A stretch of 64,000 bases of DNA from Streptomyces silvae (GTDB lineage: Bacteria; Actinomycetota; Actinomycetes; Streptomycetales; Streptomycetaceae): positions 1-64,000 of the forward strand of contig NZ_JAERUC010000104.1 in assembly GCF_016745505.1 (NCBI RefSeq). Direction: 5' to 3'. Shown piece after piece: positions 45,347-54,175 of the stretch. The notes beneath the pieces are model-generated. The model was not told where the DNA came from. It did no database searches and saw only the letters and a list, made by a program, of their open reading frames with translations. A program made the position numbers and the translations under genes. Position 1 is the first letter of the stretch, and the number at the start of each line of letters is the position of its first letter.

Positions 45347-46699
45347 CTACTGGTCGCGGTACATCTCGGCGACCAGGAAGGCCAGGTCGAGGGACTGGCT
45401 GCGGTTGAGGCGCGGGTCGCAGGCCGTCTCGTAGCGCTGGTGGAGGTCGTCCACGAAGATCTCGTGGCCGCCGCCGACGCACTCGGTGACGTCGTCGCCC
45501 GTGAGCTCGACGTGGATGCCGCCGGGGTGCGTCCCGAGCTCCTTGTGCACCTCGAAGAAGCCCTTGACCTCGTCCAGGACGTCGTCGAAGCGGCGCGTCT
45601 TGTGGCCGGAGGCGGCCTCGAAGGTGTTCCCGTGCATCGGGTCGGTCACCCAGACCACCTGGGCGCCGGACGCGGTGACCTTCTCGACCAGCTCGGGGAG
45701 CTTGTCGCGGACCTTGTCGGCACCCATGCGGACGATGAAGGTCAGCCGGCCCGGCTCGCGCTCGGGGTCGAGGCGGTCGATGTAGCCGAGCGCCTCGTCG
45801 ACGGTGGTCGTCGGGCCGAGCTTGATGCCGATCGGGTTGCGGATCTTCGACGCGAACTCGATGTGCGCGCCGTCCATCTGGCGGGTGCGCTCACCGACCC
45901 AGACCATGTGGCCCGAGGTGTCGTACAGCTGGCCGGTGCGCGAGTCGGTGCGGGTCAGCGAGGACTCGTAGTCCAGCAGCAGCGCCTCGTGCGAGGCGTA
46001 GAACTCGACCGCCTTGAACTCGGCCGGGTCCGTGCCGCACGCCTTCATGAAGTTCAGCGCGTTGTCGATCTCGCGGGCCAGGGCCTCGTAGCGCTGCCCG
46101 GACGGCGAGGACTTCACGAAGTCCTGGTTCCAGGCGTGCACCTGGCGCAGGTCGGCGTACCCACCGGTGGTGAAGGCGCGCACCAGGTTCAGCGTCGAAG
46201 CGGACGCGTGGTACATCTGCTTCAGCCGCTCGGGGTCCGGGATGCGGGCCGCCTCGGTGAACTCGAAGCCGTTGACGGAGTCGCCGCGGTAGGTCGGCAG
46301 GGTCACGCCGTCGCGGGTCTCGGTCGGCTTGGAGCGCGGCTTGGAGTACTGCCCGGCGATCCGGCCGATCTTGACGACCGGCACGGAGGCGGCGTACGTC
46401 AGGACGGCGCTCATCTGGAGCAGCGTCTTCAGCTTGGCCCGGATGTGTTCGGCGGACACGGCGTCGAAGGCCTCGGCGCAGTCGCCGCCCTGCAGCAGGA
46501 ACGCCTCGCCCTTGGCGACGGCTCCCAGGCGGGCGCGCAGCTGGTCGCACTCGCCCGCGAAGACGAGCGGAGGATACGACTCGAGGTCCGCGAGTACGTC
46601 GCGCAGAGCCTCGGCATCGGGGTACTCGGGCTGCTGCGCCGCGGGAAGGTCTCGCCAGGTGTGGCCACCGGCGACGGAGGTATTGGCGTTCACGGTCAC
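45347..46699 (-). CDS. aroH: Class II DAHP synthase (3-deoxy-7-phosphoheptulonate synthase)
   Basis: A 450-residue plant-type enzyme condensing PEP and erythrose 4-phosphate, the first step of the shikimate pathway. Motifs FLLQGGDCAEAFD, IGRIAGQYSKPRS, MVWVGERTRQMDGAHIEF and WVTDPMHGNT are diagnostic. Two starts are possible: GTG at 46699, which has TAATGT 7 bases upstream and would be leaderless, or GTG at 46693 behind a GAGG. It is divergent from the trp leader by 98 bases, so both arms of aromatic synthesis share one intergenic region. Confidence 0.96.
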   Translation of the reverse strand: MTVNANTSVAGGHTWRDLPAAQQPEYPDAEALRDVLADLESYPPLVFAGECDQLRARLGAVAKGEAFLLQGGDCAEAFDAVSAEHIRAKLKTLLQMSAVLTYAASVPVVKIGRIAGQYSKPRSKPTETRDGVTLPTYRGDSVNGFEFTEAARIPDPERLKQMYHASASTLNLVRAFTTGGYADLRQVHAWNQDFVKSSPSGQRYEALAREIDNALNFMKACGTDPAEFKAVEFYASHEALLLDYESSLTRTDSRTGQLYDTSGHMVWVGERTRQMDGAHIEFASKIRNPIGIKLGPTTTVDEALGYIDRLDPEREPGRLTFIVRMGADKVRDKLPELVEKVTASGAQVVWVTDPMHGNTFEAASGHKTRRFDDVLDEVKGFFEVHKELGTHPGGIHVELTGDDVTECVGGGHEIFVDDLHQRYETACDPRLNRSQSLDLAFLVAEMYRDQ

Positions 46700-46706
46700 C
46701 TCGACA

Positions 46707-46712
46707 ACATTA
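46707..46712 (-). promoter_or_regulatory. Candidate -10 for leaderless aroH mRNA
   Basis: TAATGT on the minus strand ends exactly 7 bases before the GTG at 46699. Confidence 0.5.
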
Positions 46713-46784
46713 CGGGGTCGGCGAGTGCGCCCCCGCCGCCCGCTCAACAAATGAGACGCGCGCTCGTTTGTCCACCACGTCCGC

Positions 46785-46790
46785 TAGGGT
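46785..46790 (+). promoter_or_regulatory. Candidate -10 for trp leader
   Basis: TAGGGT ends exactly 7 bases before the trpL ATG and there is no RBS, so the leader peptide is likely translated from the 5' end of the message. Confidence 0.55.
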
Positions 46791-46797
46791 ACGTCGC

Positions 46798-46854
46798 ATG
46801 TTCGCGCAGACGACTCAGAACTGGTGGTGGACCGCTCATCCGGCGGCCCGCTGA
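46798..46854 (+). CDS. trpL: trp operon leader peptide
   Basis: An 18-residue reading frame, MFAQTTQNWWWTAHPAAR, with three consecutive Trp codons at positions 9-11. It ends 23 bases before the terminator stem at 46878. Ribosome stalling at the UGG codons when charged tRNA-Trp is scarce would favour an antiterminator and allow trpE-trpG transcription. A trp attenuator of this kind ahead of anthranilate synthase has been reported in Streptomyces venezuelae. Confidence 0.93.
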   Translation: MFAQTTQNWWWTAHPAAR

Positions 46855-46877
46855 TTCATCGCGCGTACAGACTTCGC

Positions 46878-46902
46878 GAAGGCCGCCCGAGGGGCGGCCT
46901 TC
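46878..46902 (+). terminator. trp attenuator terminator
   Basis: Perfect 11-bp arms GAAGGCCGCCC and GGGCGGCCTTC surround a GAG loop, between the leader peptide and trpE-trpG. It is followed by CTCCGCG rather than U-rich sequence. Alternative pairing partners exist in the CGGCGGCCCGC segment within the leader frame. Confidence 0.88.
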
Positions 46903-46949
46903 TCCGCGTTCCGGAGCCGGTGCCGTTCCTCCCCCAGGAAGGAACGCCC

Positions 46950-48908
46950 ATGCCCGAGCCCACGTCCGACGGTGCCGACCGCACGGTCGGTGTGCTGTCC
47001 ACGCTGCTCCGTGACGACGCCCCGCCCTTCGCCCTGCTGCACAGGCGCACGCCCGGCCGGGACCACGACACCGTCGAGGTCCTGACCGGTGAGGTGCGGG
47101 AGGTGGAGCGGCTCGCCGGCATCCCCGTGGGCGAGCTGCCCTCGCTGGCCCTGGTGCCCTTCCGGCAGATCGCCGAGCGCGGTTTCGACGTACGGGACGA
47201 CGGGACCCCGCTCGCCGTGCTGGTCGCCGATCAGGCGCACGAGCTGCCGCTGGCCGAGGTTCTCGACGCCCTGCCCGGCCATGACGTGCGCGTGGAGGAC
47301 GGTTCCTTCGACGTCCCGGACGAGGAGTACGCGGACATCGTCCGGCAGGTCGTCGACCACGAGATCGGGCAGGGCGAGGGCGCGAACTTCGTGATCCGGC
47401 GGACCTTCGGCGGTGAGATCCCCGGCTTCGGCAGGGCGGACGCGCTGGCGCTGTTCCGGCGGCTGCTGGCGGGCGAGCGCGGGGCGTACTGGACGTTCGT
47501 CGTCCACACGGGTGGCAGCGAGCCCGAAGGGCTCTCGACTTCGGGGCGGCGGCGGGTGACGGGTGGGCGGACGCTGGTCGGCGCCAGCCCGGAGGTCCAT
47601 GTGCGGATGTCCGGCGGGACCGTCGTGATGAACCCCATCAGCGGGACCTACCGCTACCCGGCCGAGGGGCCGACCGCCGAGGGCCTGCTGGCCTTCCTCG
47701 GCGACCGCAAGGAGACCGAGGAGCTCTCCATGGTGGTCGACGAGGAGCTCAAGATGATGTGCACGGTCGGCGACATGGGCGGTGTGGTGGTCGGCCCCCG
47801 GCTCAAGGAGATGGCCCATCTCGCGCACACGGAGTACGAGTTGCGCGGGCGTTCCTCGCTGGATGTCCGCGAGGTCCTGAAGGAGACCATGTTCGCGGCG
47901 ACGGTGACCGGCTCCCCGGTGCAGAACGCCTGCCGGGTGATCGAGCGGTACGAGCCCGGGGGCCGCGGCTACTACGCCGGCGCCCTGGCGCTGGTGAGCC
48001 GTGAGCCGGGCGGGGCGCAGACGCTGGACTCGCCGATCCTGATCCGCACCGCGGACATCTCGGCGTCGGGCCGACTGCGGGTGCCGGTGGGCGCCACGCT
48101 CGTACGCCACTCCGATCCCGCGGGGGAGGTCGCCGAGACCCACGCGAAGGCGGCCGGGGTGCTCGCGGCGCTGGGGGTGAGGCCGGGCAGGCCCGAGTCG
48201 GAGGCGGACCGTCCGCGGCTGGCCTCCGACCCGCGGGTGCAGGCCGCCCTGGACGACCGGCGCGGCGGTCTTGCCCCCTTCTGGCTGCGGATGCAGGAGC
48301 GCACGCGGGACCTGTCCGGCCACGCCCTGGTGGTCGACGGCGAGGACACCTTCACGGCCATGCTGGCGCATCTGCTGCGCTCGTCGGGCCTCACGGTGTC
48401 GGTGCGCCGGTACGACGAGCCCGGGCTGCGCGAGGCCGTGCGGGCGCACGAGGGTCCGGTGGTGCTGGGGCCCGGGCCCGGCGACCCGCGGGACGCGGCC
48501 GATCCGAAGATGCGGCTGCTGAGGGCGCTGGCGGCCGAGCTGGTCGCCGAACACCGGTACGGGCTGCTCGGCGTCTGCCTCGGCCATGAGCTGATCGCGG
48601 CGGAGCTGGGCCTGGAGATCGCGCGGAAGGCCGTGCCGCACCAGGGGGCGCAGACCCGCATCGATCTGTTCGGCAGGCCCGAGACCGTCGGCTTCTACAA
48701 CAGCTTCACCGCGCTCTGCGACGGGGCGGCGGCCACGGAGCTGGGCGCGCACGGCATCGAGGTGAGTCGCGACCCGGCCTCCGGCGAACTGCACGCCCTG
48801 CGGGGCCGGGGCTTCGCCTCGGTGCAGTTCCACCCGGAGTCGGTGCTGACGCTGCGCGGCGCCGCGATCGTGACGGGGCTGCTGGCGGAGCTGCCGGTGG
48901 CCGGCTGA
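46950..48908 (+). CDS. Anthranilate synthase, TrpE-TrpG fusion
   Basis: A 652-residue bifunctional enzyme making anthranilate from chorismate and glutamine. Residues 1 to about 440 are the chorismate-using subunit, with VGASPEVHVRMSG, VMNPISGTYRYP and the EELKMMCTVGD metal-site region. The C-terminal 200 are the class I glutaminase domain, with Cys in LGVCLGHEL and His-Glu in QFHPES. GGAAGGAAC precedes the ATG at 46950. PhzE proteins share this layout, but the trp leader supports tryptophan synthesis. Confidence 0.93.
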   Translation: MPEPTSDGADRTVGVLSTLLRDDAPPFALLHRRTPGRDHDTVEVLTGEVREVERLAGIPVGELPSLALVPFRQIAERGFDVRDDGTPLAVLVADQAHELPLAEVLDALPGHDVRVEDGSFDVPDEEYADIVRQVVDHEIGQGEGANFVIRRTFGGEIPGFGRADALALFRRLLAGERGAYWTFVVHTGGSEPEGLSTSGRRRVTGGRTLVGASPEVHVRMSGGTVVMNPISGTYRYPAEGPTAEGLLAFLGDRKETEELSMVVDEELKMMCTVGDMGGVVVGPRLKEMAHLAHTEYELRGRSSLDVREVLKETMFAATVTGSPVQNACRVIERYEPGGRGYYAGALALVSREPGGAQTLDSPILIRTADISASGRLRVPVGATLVRHSDPAGEVAETHAKAAGVLAALGVRPGRPESEADRPRLASDPRVQAALDDRRGGLAPFWLRMQERTRDLSGHALVVDGEDTFTAMLAHLLRSSGLTVSVRRYDEPGLREAVRAHEGPVVLGPGPGDPRDAADPKMRLLRALAAELVAEHRYGLLGVCLGHELIAAELGLEIARKAVPHQGAQTRIDLFGRPETVGFYNSFTALCDGAAATELGAHGIEVSRDPASGELHALRGRGFASVQFHPESVLTLRGAAIVTGLLAELPVAG

Positions 48909-48936
48909 GGAGCCCGTGCGGGAGCCGGCGTCCGGG

Positions 48937-49014
48937 CCCGGTGGTGGGCTGGGACGCCGGCGGTGCCGGGACCGGCCCGGTGGTGGGCTAGGGCGCCGGC
49001 GGTGCCGGGACCAG
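48937..49014. repeat. 39-bp tandem duplication at the 3' end of the dehydrogenase gene
   Basis: Two copies of a 39-base unit (48937-48975, 48976-49014) differ at about three positions. The second copy contains the last codons and stop of the minus-strand dehydrogenase; the first is outside the gene. Confidence 0.85.
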
Positions 49015-49992
49015 GACGTTGTCGCTGCGGCGGCCGGCCAGGTGGTCGGTGACGTTCTGCACGGTGGCGTCGATGATCTGCCCCACGGCGTCACTGGTGT
49101 AGTACGCCTGGTGCGAGGTCACGATGACGTTCGGGAAGGTGACGAGCCGTGCGAGGGTGTCGTCGTCGATGCCCTCCACGGACCTGTCGACGTAGAAGAG
49201 CCCCGCCTCAGCCTCGTAGACGTCGAGCCCGACGCCGGTGAAACGGCCGGCCCGCAGTTCGGTGACCAGCGCGCGGCTGTCGATGAGGCCGCCCCGGCTG
49301 GAGTTGATCAGGATCGCGTCGTCCTTCATGACGGACAGGGCCTCCTCGCCGATGATGTGCTGAGTGGCCGGCAGCAGCGGCACATGGAGGCTGATCAGGT
49401 CGGCCTCGGCGAAGAGCCGTTCCTTGTCCACGTACGTCATGCCGAGCGCGGTGCAGGCGGGGTTCTCGGCGATGTCCCAGCCGAGCAGTTCCATGCCGAA
49501 GCCGTGGGCGATCCGGGCGAACGCCTCACCGATCTTGCCCGTGCCGACCACACCGGCCGTGCGGCCGTGCATGTCCCGGCCGAGGAGCCCGTGGAGCCGG
49601 AAGTCGAAGTCCCGGGTGCGGCTCACGGCGCGGACGATACGGCGGTTGACGGCCATGGTCAGGGCCCAGGCGAATTCGGCGACCGAGTAGGGCGAGTAGT
49701 ACGAGACCCGGGCGACGCGCAGGCCGAGCCGTTCGGCGACGTCGAGGTCGATGTTGTTGAAGCCGGTGGAGCGCTGGGCGATCATCTGCGTGCCGCCCGC
49801 CGCGAGGGTCTGCAGGACGCGGCTGCCGAGGTCGGCGTTGACGCTGGTGGAGATGATCTCGTGGCCCGCGGCGATCGGGGCGGTGTCCTCGGTGAGGAAG
49901 ACGTCCAGGCAGCGGACGTCGTGCAGGCCGGCGAAGGCCTTCTCGATCAGCGGCTTCTCGTCGGACTGCACGCCGAATGCCAGGATTTCCAC
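48988..49992 (-). CDS. D-2-hydroxyacid dehydrogenase (D-lactate dehydrogenase type)
   Basis: A 334-residue NAD-dependent enzyme. The nucleotide-binding motif is VVGTGKIGEAFA (about 150), followed by the NSSRGGLID segment, catalytic Arg and Glu region, and the acid-base His in TSHQAYYT (about 297). It resembles LdhA-type D-lactate dehydrogenases. The GTG at 49992 has GGGAGA upstream; the longer open frame is antisense to phosphofructokinase. The stop lies in a 39-bp duplication. Confidence 0.93.
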   Translation of the reverse strand: MEILAFGVQSDEKPLIEKAFAGLHDVRCLDVFLTEDTAPIAAGHEIISTSVNADLGSRVLQTLAAGGTQMIAQRSTGFNNIDLDVAERLGLRVARVSYYSPYSVAEFAWALTMAVNRRIVRAVSRTRDFDFRLHGLLGRDMHGRTAGVVGTGKIGEAFARIAHGFGMELLGWDIAENPACTALGMTYVDKERLFAEADLISLHVPLLPATQHIIGEEALSVMKDDAILINSSRGGLIDSRALVTELRAGRFTGVGLDVYEAEAGLFYVDRSVEGIDDDTLARLVTFPNVIVTSHQAYYTSDAVGQIIDATVQNVTDHLAGRRSDNVLVPAPPAP

Positions 49993-50105
49993 GACGTCTC
50001 CCGGATCAGGGGGGTGGGGCCGGTCCTCGCGAATATACGGCCCGCACCCCCGGGGCGCCGCCCGGCCGGAGCACCCCCGTCGGGGAGGGGGCGGCCGGGG
50101 CGGTG

Positions 50106-51143
50106 TCAGCCGAAGAAGACTCCCGCCTCCGCGTACAGGGCGGGATCGACCGTCTTCAGGCGGGCCGTCGCCTCCGAGATCGGCACCCGTACGATGTCCG
50201 TCCCCCGCAGGGCGACCATGACGCCCGAGACGCCCTCGTGCACCGCGTCGATGGCGTGCAGCCCGAAACGGGTGGCGAGCCAGCGGTCGAAGGCGCTCGG
50301 TGTGCCGCCGCGCTGCACATGCCCGAGGACGGTGGTCCTGGCCTCCTTGCCGGTGCGCCGTTCGATCTCCTTGGCCAGCCATTCGCCCACGCCCGAGAGC
50401 CGGACGTGCCCGAACGAGTCGTGGGAGTCGTCCTTGAGGATCATCCCGCCCGTCGCGGGCGCCGCTCCCTCGGCTACCACCACGATCGGCGCGTAGCTCG
50501 CCCGGAAGCGGGAGGTGACCCACTCGCAGACCTGGTCGGTGTCGAAGCGCTGCTCCGGGATGAGGATGACGTTCGCCCCGCCGGCCAGGCCGGAGTGGAG
50601 CGCGATCCACCCGGCGTGCCGCCCCATCACCTCGACGACGAGGACGCGCATGTGCGACTCGGCCGTGGTGTGGAGCCGGTCGATGGCCTCGGTCGCGATG
50701 CCGACGGCCGTGTCGAAACCGAAGGTGTAGTCGGTGCCGGAGAGGTCGTTGTCGATGGTCTTGGGCACGCCGACGCACGGGATGCCGTACTCGTCGGACA
50801 GGGTCGCCGCGACACCGAGCGTGTCCTCACCGCCGATGGTGATCAGGGAGTCGATCCCGTACGTGGCGAGACTGTCCCTGATCCGGCGGACCCCCTGACC
50901 GGCGTACTCGGCGTCGAACGGATTGGTGCGGGAGGAGCCGAGGATGGTGCCGCCGCGCGGCAGGATGCCGCGCACCACCGGTATGGAGAGCGGCACGGTC
51001 ACGCCCTCCAGGGGCCCGCGCCACCCGTCGCGGAACCCGGTGAAGTCGTAGCCGTACTCCTGCACGCCCTTGCGGACGATCGCGCGGATGACCGCGTTGA
51101 GCCCGGGGCAGTCGCCGCCCCCGGTCAGTACTCCGACCCGCAT
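50106..51143 (-). CDS. pfkA: 6-phosphofructokinase
   Basis: A 345-residue glycolytic kinase. GGGDCPGLNAVIR, IGGEDTLGVA, PKTIDNDLSGTDYTFGFDTA (read in parts) and EVMGRHAGW match the actinobacterial group. The PKTIDND and GGED forms are those of the mixed-substrate clade, in which Streptomyces members use ATP. ATG at 51143 behind GGGATG-rich leader. The dehydrogenase follows after a 113-base GC-rich gap. Confidence 0.94.
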   Translation of the reverse strand: MRVGVLTGGGDCPGLNAVIRAIVRKGVQEYGYDFTGFRDGWRGPLEGVTVPLSIPVVRGILPRGGTILGSSRTNPFDAEYAGQGVRRIRDSLATYGIDSLITIGGEDTLGVAATLSDEYGIPCVGVPKTIDNDLSGTDYTFGFDTAVGIATEAIDRLHTTAESHMRVLVVEVMGRHAGWIALHSGLAGGANVILIPEQRFDTDQVCEWVTSRFRASYAPIVVVAEGAAPATGGMILKDDSHDSFGHVRLSGVGEWLAKEIERRTGKEARTTVLGHVQRGGTPSAFDRWLATRFGLHAIDAVHEGVSGVMVALRGTDIVRVPISEATARLKTVDPALYAEAGVFFG

Positions 51144-51255
51144 GGAAGCATCCCTTCGCCGAAGTGAGCTCGCTACGGGCCACGCTAAGGGTGACCCAGG
51201 TCACTCTGGGATGGGTGGGACGGTCAATTCCTGTGCCGCGCGGGCCTGTTGTGCG

Positions 51256-51957
51256 TCAGACGTCGTCGAGTCCGGCCTCGATGGCGTAGCGCACGAGCTC
51301 CACCCTGTTGTGCAGCTGGAGCTTGCCCAGGGTGTTCTGGACGTGGTTCTGCACGGTGCGGTGGGAGATGACCAGCCGCTCGGCGATCTGCTTGTACGAG
51401 AGTCCCTTGGCGACCAGCCGCAGGACCTCCGTCTCACGGTCGGTCAGCTGGGGGACCGCTCGCTGGTCGGGGGCGGCCGGGGCGGGGTCGGAGGCGAGCC
51501 GGCGGTACTCGCCGAGGACCAGCCCGGCGAGGCCCGGGGTGAAGACCGGGTCGCCGGCGGCGGTGGCGCGCACGGCGTCGGTCAGCTCCTGGGTGCTGGC
51601 CGACTTCAGCAGATAGCCGGTGGCACCGGACTTGACGGCCTCCAGGACGTCGGCGTGCTCGCCGCTGGCGGAGAGCACCAGGACACGCAGCGCCGGGTGC
51701 GATCCGACGAGCTCCTTGCAGACCTGGACGCCGGGCATCCCCGGCAGGTTCAGGTCGAGCACCAGGACGTCGGGGACCGCGGCCCTGGCCCGGCGGACGG
51801 CGCCGGGGCCGTCGCCCGCGGTCGCGACCACGTCGAAGCCGGCCTCGGCCAGATCGCGCGCCACGGCGTCGCGCCACATCGGATGGTCGTCGACGACCAT
51901 CACCTTGATGGCGCGCTCCCCGGATTCCTGTGTCTGCGGTGTACGCGGTGTACTCAT
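51256..51957 (-). CDS. NarL/FixJ response regulator, MacR-like
   Basis: A 233-residue regulator. The receiver domain has VMVVDDHPMWR acidic pocket, the phospho-acceptor Asp in VLVLDLNLPGM (about 68) and the Lys in YLLKSAS. The LuxR-type helix-turn-helix is LTDRETEVLRLVAKGLSYKQ onward. The ATG overlaps the kinase stop (ATGA). By gene order next to phosphofructokinase and by sequence it matches MacR of S. coelicolor, which controls morphogenetic membrane protein genes. That identification is inference from memory. Confidence 0.92.
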   Translation of the reverse strand: MSTPRTPQTQESGERAIKVMVVDDHPMWRDAVARDLAEAGFDVVATAGDGPGAVRRARAAVPDVLVLDLNLPGMPGVQVCKELVGSHPALRVLVLSASGEHADVLEAVKSGATGYLLKSASTQELTDAVRATAAGDPVFTPGLAGLVLGEYRRLASDPAPAAPDQRAVPQLTDRETEVLRLVAKGLSYKQIAERLVISHRTVQNHVQNTLGKLQLHNRVELVRYAIEAGLDDV

Positions 51958-53180
51958 CGGGTCGTTCCTGCCTTCCCCCGTGAAACCTTCGGGACCTTCA
52001 ATTCGACCTCGGTGCCCTGGCCGGGGACCGAGATCAGTTCTGCTGTGCCGCCCAGATCGCGTAGCCGCCCCCGGATCGAGAGGGCGACACCGAGCCGGCC
52101 CTCCCCCTCCGCCTGGTCGAGCCTGCCCTCGGGGATGCCCGGGCCGTCGTCCCGGACCGTGACGATCACCTCGTCCGGCTCGTCCTCGACGAGGATCCAC
52201 GCCTGGGCGTCCGGCCCGGCGTGCACCCTGACGTTGTCCAGCGCGGCGCTCACCGCGGCGGCGAGCTCACGCGCCGCGCCGGCCGGGAGCACCACCGGGG
52301 CGCCGGGCTCGGCGAAGCTGACCCGGGAGCCGGCGTGCGGGGCGAGCAGCGCGCGCAGATCGGTCTCGGCGCTCTCCGGCTCGTCCGGCTCGTCGGTCGC
52401 CACCGCGCGGACCACCGCGCCCTCGGCGCTGTCCTCGGAGACCCGGGTGGTGGGCACCAGGCCGCTGGAGACCAGGGTGCGCAGGGCGACCTCCTGCTCC
52501 CCCGCCATCCGGCCGAGCTCCGCGGCCTCGCCGCCCAGGGCCGTGCCGCGCCGCTGGACCATGGCCAGCACCTGGAGGACGCTGTCGTGGATGTCCCGGG
52601 CGAGCCGCTCCCGCTCCCGGGTGGCGGCCTCGATCTCCAGGGCCCGTGCCAGGGTGCGCTCACTGGCGCGGGCCACCTCGACGACGTAACCGATGGCGAT
52701 GGAGGCGACCCAGACCAGCACCACGTTGTGGAAGGTGTCCTCGCTGGGCTCACCGCGCTCGACGACGTTGGCGACGGCGACGAGGGTGGAGGCGAAGGCC
52801 GCCCAGCGCCAGCCGCCCTTGAGCGCGAAGGCGAGGACGGAGCCCGCCGTCCAGATCGACGGCAGCGTCGGGCCGTCCATGTGCTGGGCGTCGAAGTCGG
52901 CGAGCGGGGTCAGCAGGACCCCCGTCAGGGCGACGGTGAGGTCCAGGCCGAGGAAGCGCTTGGTGCAGCTGGCCGCGTTGGCGACCCGGGGAAGGGTGGC
53001 GAGGGTCCAGAGGGCGAGGATCCCCAGGAAGGCCACGGCCACCCAGGGCCGCTCGTACTTCGCGTGGCCGAAGCCGGCGAGCAGGGCCGCGTAGACCAGT
53101 GTCAGCACGCGGTACGCGGTCAGCGCGCGCCACAGCGGCTGCTCGACCGACATCCGTACGACCCGTTCACGCCCCGCCAT
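51954..53180 (-). CDS. MacS-like sensor histidine kinase
   Basis: A 408-residue membrane kinase of the HisKA_3 class. About five membrane segments cover residues 20-165. The phospho-acceptor His is in LARDIHDSVLQV (about 196), and the ATP-binding domain includes VRDDGPGIPEGRL near 340. The start at 53180 (MAGRERV) is preferred because GGGGGAG lies 7 bases upstream. It pairs with the overlapping response regulator. Confidence 0.92.
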   Translation of the reverse strand: MAGRERVVRMSVEQPLWRALTAYRVLTLVYAALLAGFGHAKYERPWVAVAFLGILALWTLATLPRVANAASCTKRFLGLDLTVALTGVLLTPLADFDAQHMDGPTLPSIWTAGSVLAFALKGGWRWAAFASTLVAVANVVERGEPSEDTFHNVVLVWVASIAIGYVVEVARASERTLARALEIEAATRERERLARDIHDSVLQVLAMVQRRGTALGGEAAELGRMAGEQEVALRTLVSSGLVPTTRVSEDSAEGAVVRAVATDEPDEPESAETDLRALLAPHAGSRVSFAEPGAPVVLPAGAARELAAAVSAALDNVRVHAGPDAQAWILVEDEPDEVIVTVRDDGPGIPEGRLDQAEGEGRLGVALSIRGRLRDLGGTAELISVPGQGTEVELKVPKVSRGKAGTTR

Positions 53181-53240
53181 GTGCACTCCCCCGGTTCCCG
53201 CCCCTGTCATGCTGCCCGCTCCGGACGGCCGGCCGCGCTC

Positions 53241-53960
53241 CTACGCGCCGGACCGGTCCGTCCCCTTGTTCTTCGCCGCCTCGGCGATCTGCCGCTTGGC
53301 CGCGGTCGCGTAGATGTCCACGTACTCCTGGCCCGAGAGCTTCATGATCTCGTACATGACCTCGTCGGTCACCGAGCGCAGGATGAAGCGGTCGCCGTCC
53401 ATGCCCTGGTAGCGGCTGAAGTCGAGCGGCTCGCCGATCCTGATCCCGGGCCGCATCAGCTTGGGCATCACCTGGCCGGGCGGCTGGATCTTCTCCGTGT
53501 CGATCATCGCCACGGGGATGACGGGAGCGCCGGTGGCGAGCGCCACCCGGGCGAGGCCGCCGGGCTTGCCCCGGTAGAGCCGGCCGTCGGGCGAGCGGGT
53601 GCCCTCCGGGTAGATGCCGAAGAGGCCGCCGCTCTCGATGACCTGGATGCCCGCCCTGATGGCCGCCTCTCCGGCGCCGCGGCCGCCGGAGCGGTCCACC
53701 GGGAGCTGCCCCACGCCCTTGAAGAAGGCGGCGGTGAGCTTGCCCTTGACGCCGGGGGCGGTGAAGTACTCCGCCTTGGCGATGAAGGTCACCTTGCGGT
53801 CGAGGACGGCCGGCAGGAAGAAGGAGTCGGAGAACGACAGATGGTTGCTCGCGAGGATCGCCGGCCCGTGTGCGGGGATGTTCTCCAGGCCCTCCACCCA
53901 CGGCCTGAAGGCGAGCTTCAGGGACCCGCCGATGGAGAACTTCATTGCGCCGTAGATCAA
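53241..53960 (-). CDS. 1-acyl-sn-glycerol-3-phosphate acyltransferase (PlsC)
   Basis: A 239-residue membrane-bound lysophosphatidate acyltransferase. The catalytic H-x4-D is SNHLSFSDSF, with the substrate motif YPEGTRSPDG and the APVIPVAMI segment. The start codon is TTG at 53960, with AGGAGG 8 bases upstream. A later ATG (MKFSIGG) has no such site. It is divergent from the alpha/beta hydrolase. Mycobacterium has a PlsC-like protein at the same place in this region (Rv2182c, from memory). Confidence 0.93.
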   Translation of the reverse strand: MIYGAMKFSIGGSLKLAFRPWVEGLENIPAHGPAILASNHLSFSDSFFLPAVLDRKVTFIAKAEYFTAPGVKGKLTAAFFKGVGQLPVDRSGGRGAGEAAIRAGIQVIESGGLFGIYPEGTRSPDGRLYRGKPGGLARVALATGAPVIPVAMIDTEKIQPPGQVMPKLMRPGIRIGEPLDFSRYQGMDGDRFILRSVTDEVMYEIMKLSGQEYVDIYATAAKRQIAEAAKNKGTDRSGA

Positions 53961-54175
53961 CTCTGGTGCCTCCTGTGTGCCGTCGATCAGACCTTAACCC
54001 GTGGGGCCGCGGCCTCCCCCGTCCGCTCGGGGCGGTGTGCCCCACGGCTGCCCGCCCAGGTGACGGCTGCTCGGGCGGTGACGGCCCTGGTCGGTGTCGG
54101 TCCGGTCGCGTACGGTGAAGTCATCCTTTTGCACACCCCCCGCACCCCCGCCCGCTTCATGAACAGGAGACCCCG

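Noticed and set aside
46768..46776. A DnaA-box-like TTGTCCACC before trpL
   Set aside because: One mismatch at a key last base and no second box; likely chance.
49993..50105. Terminator between phosphofructokinase and the dehydrogenase
   Set aside because: The GC-rich tract gives several weak alternative stems but no single clear hairpin.
51940..51957. A TGAGTAC half-site at the start of the response regulator gene, similar to the reported MacR target
   Set aside because: Only one half-site is present and it is dictated by the first codons of the gene.
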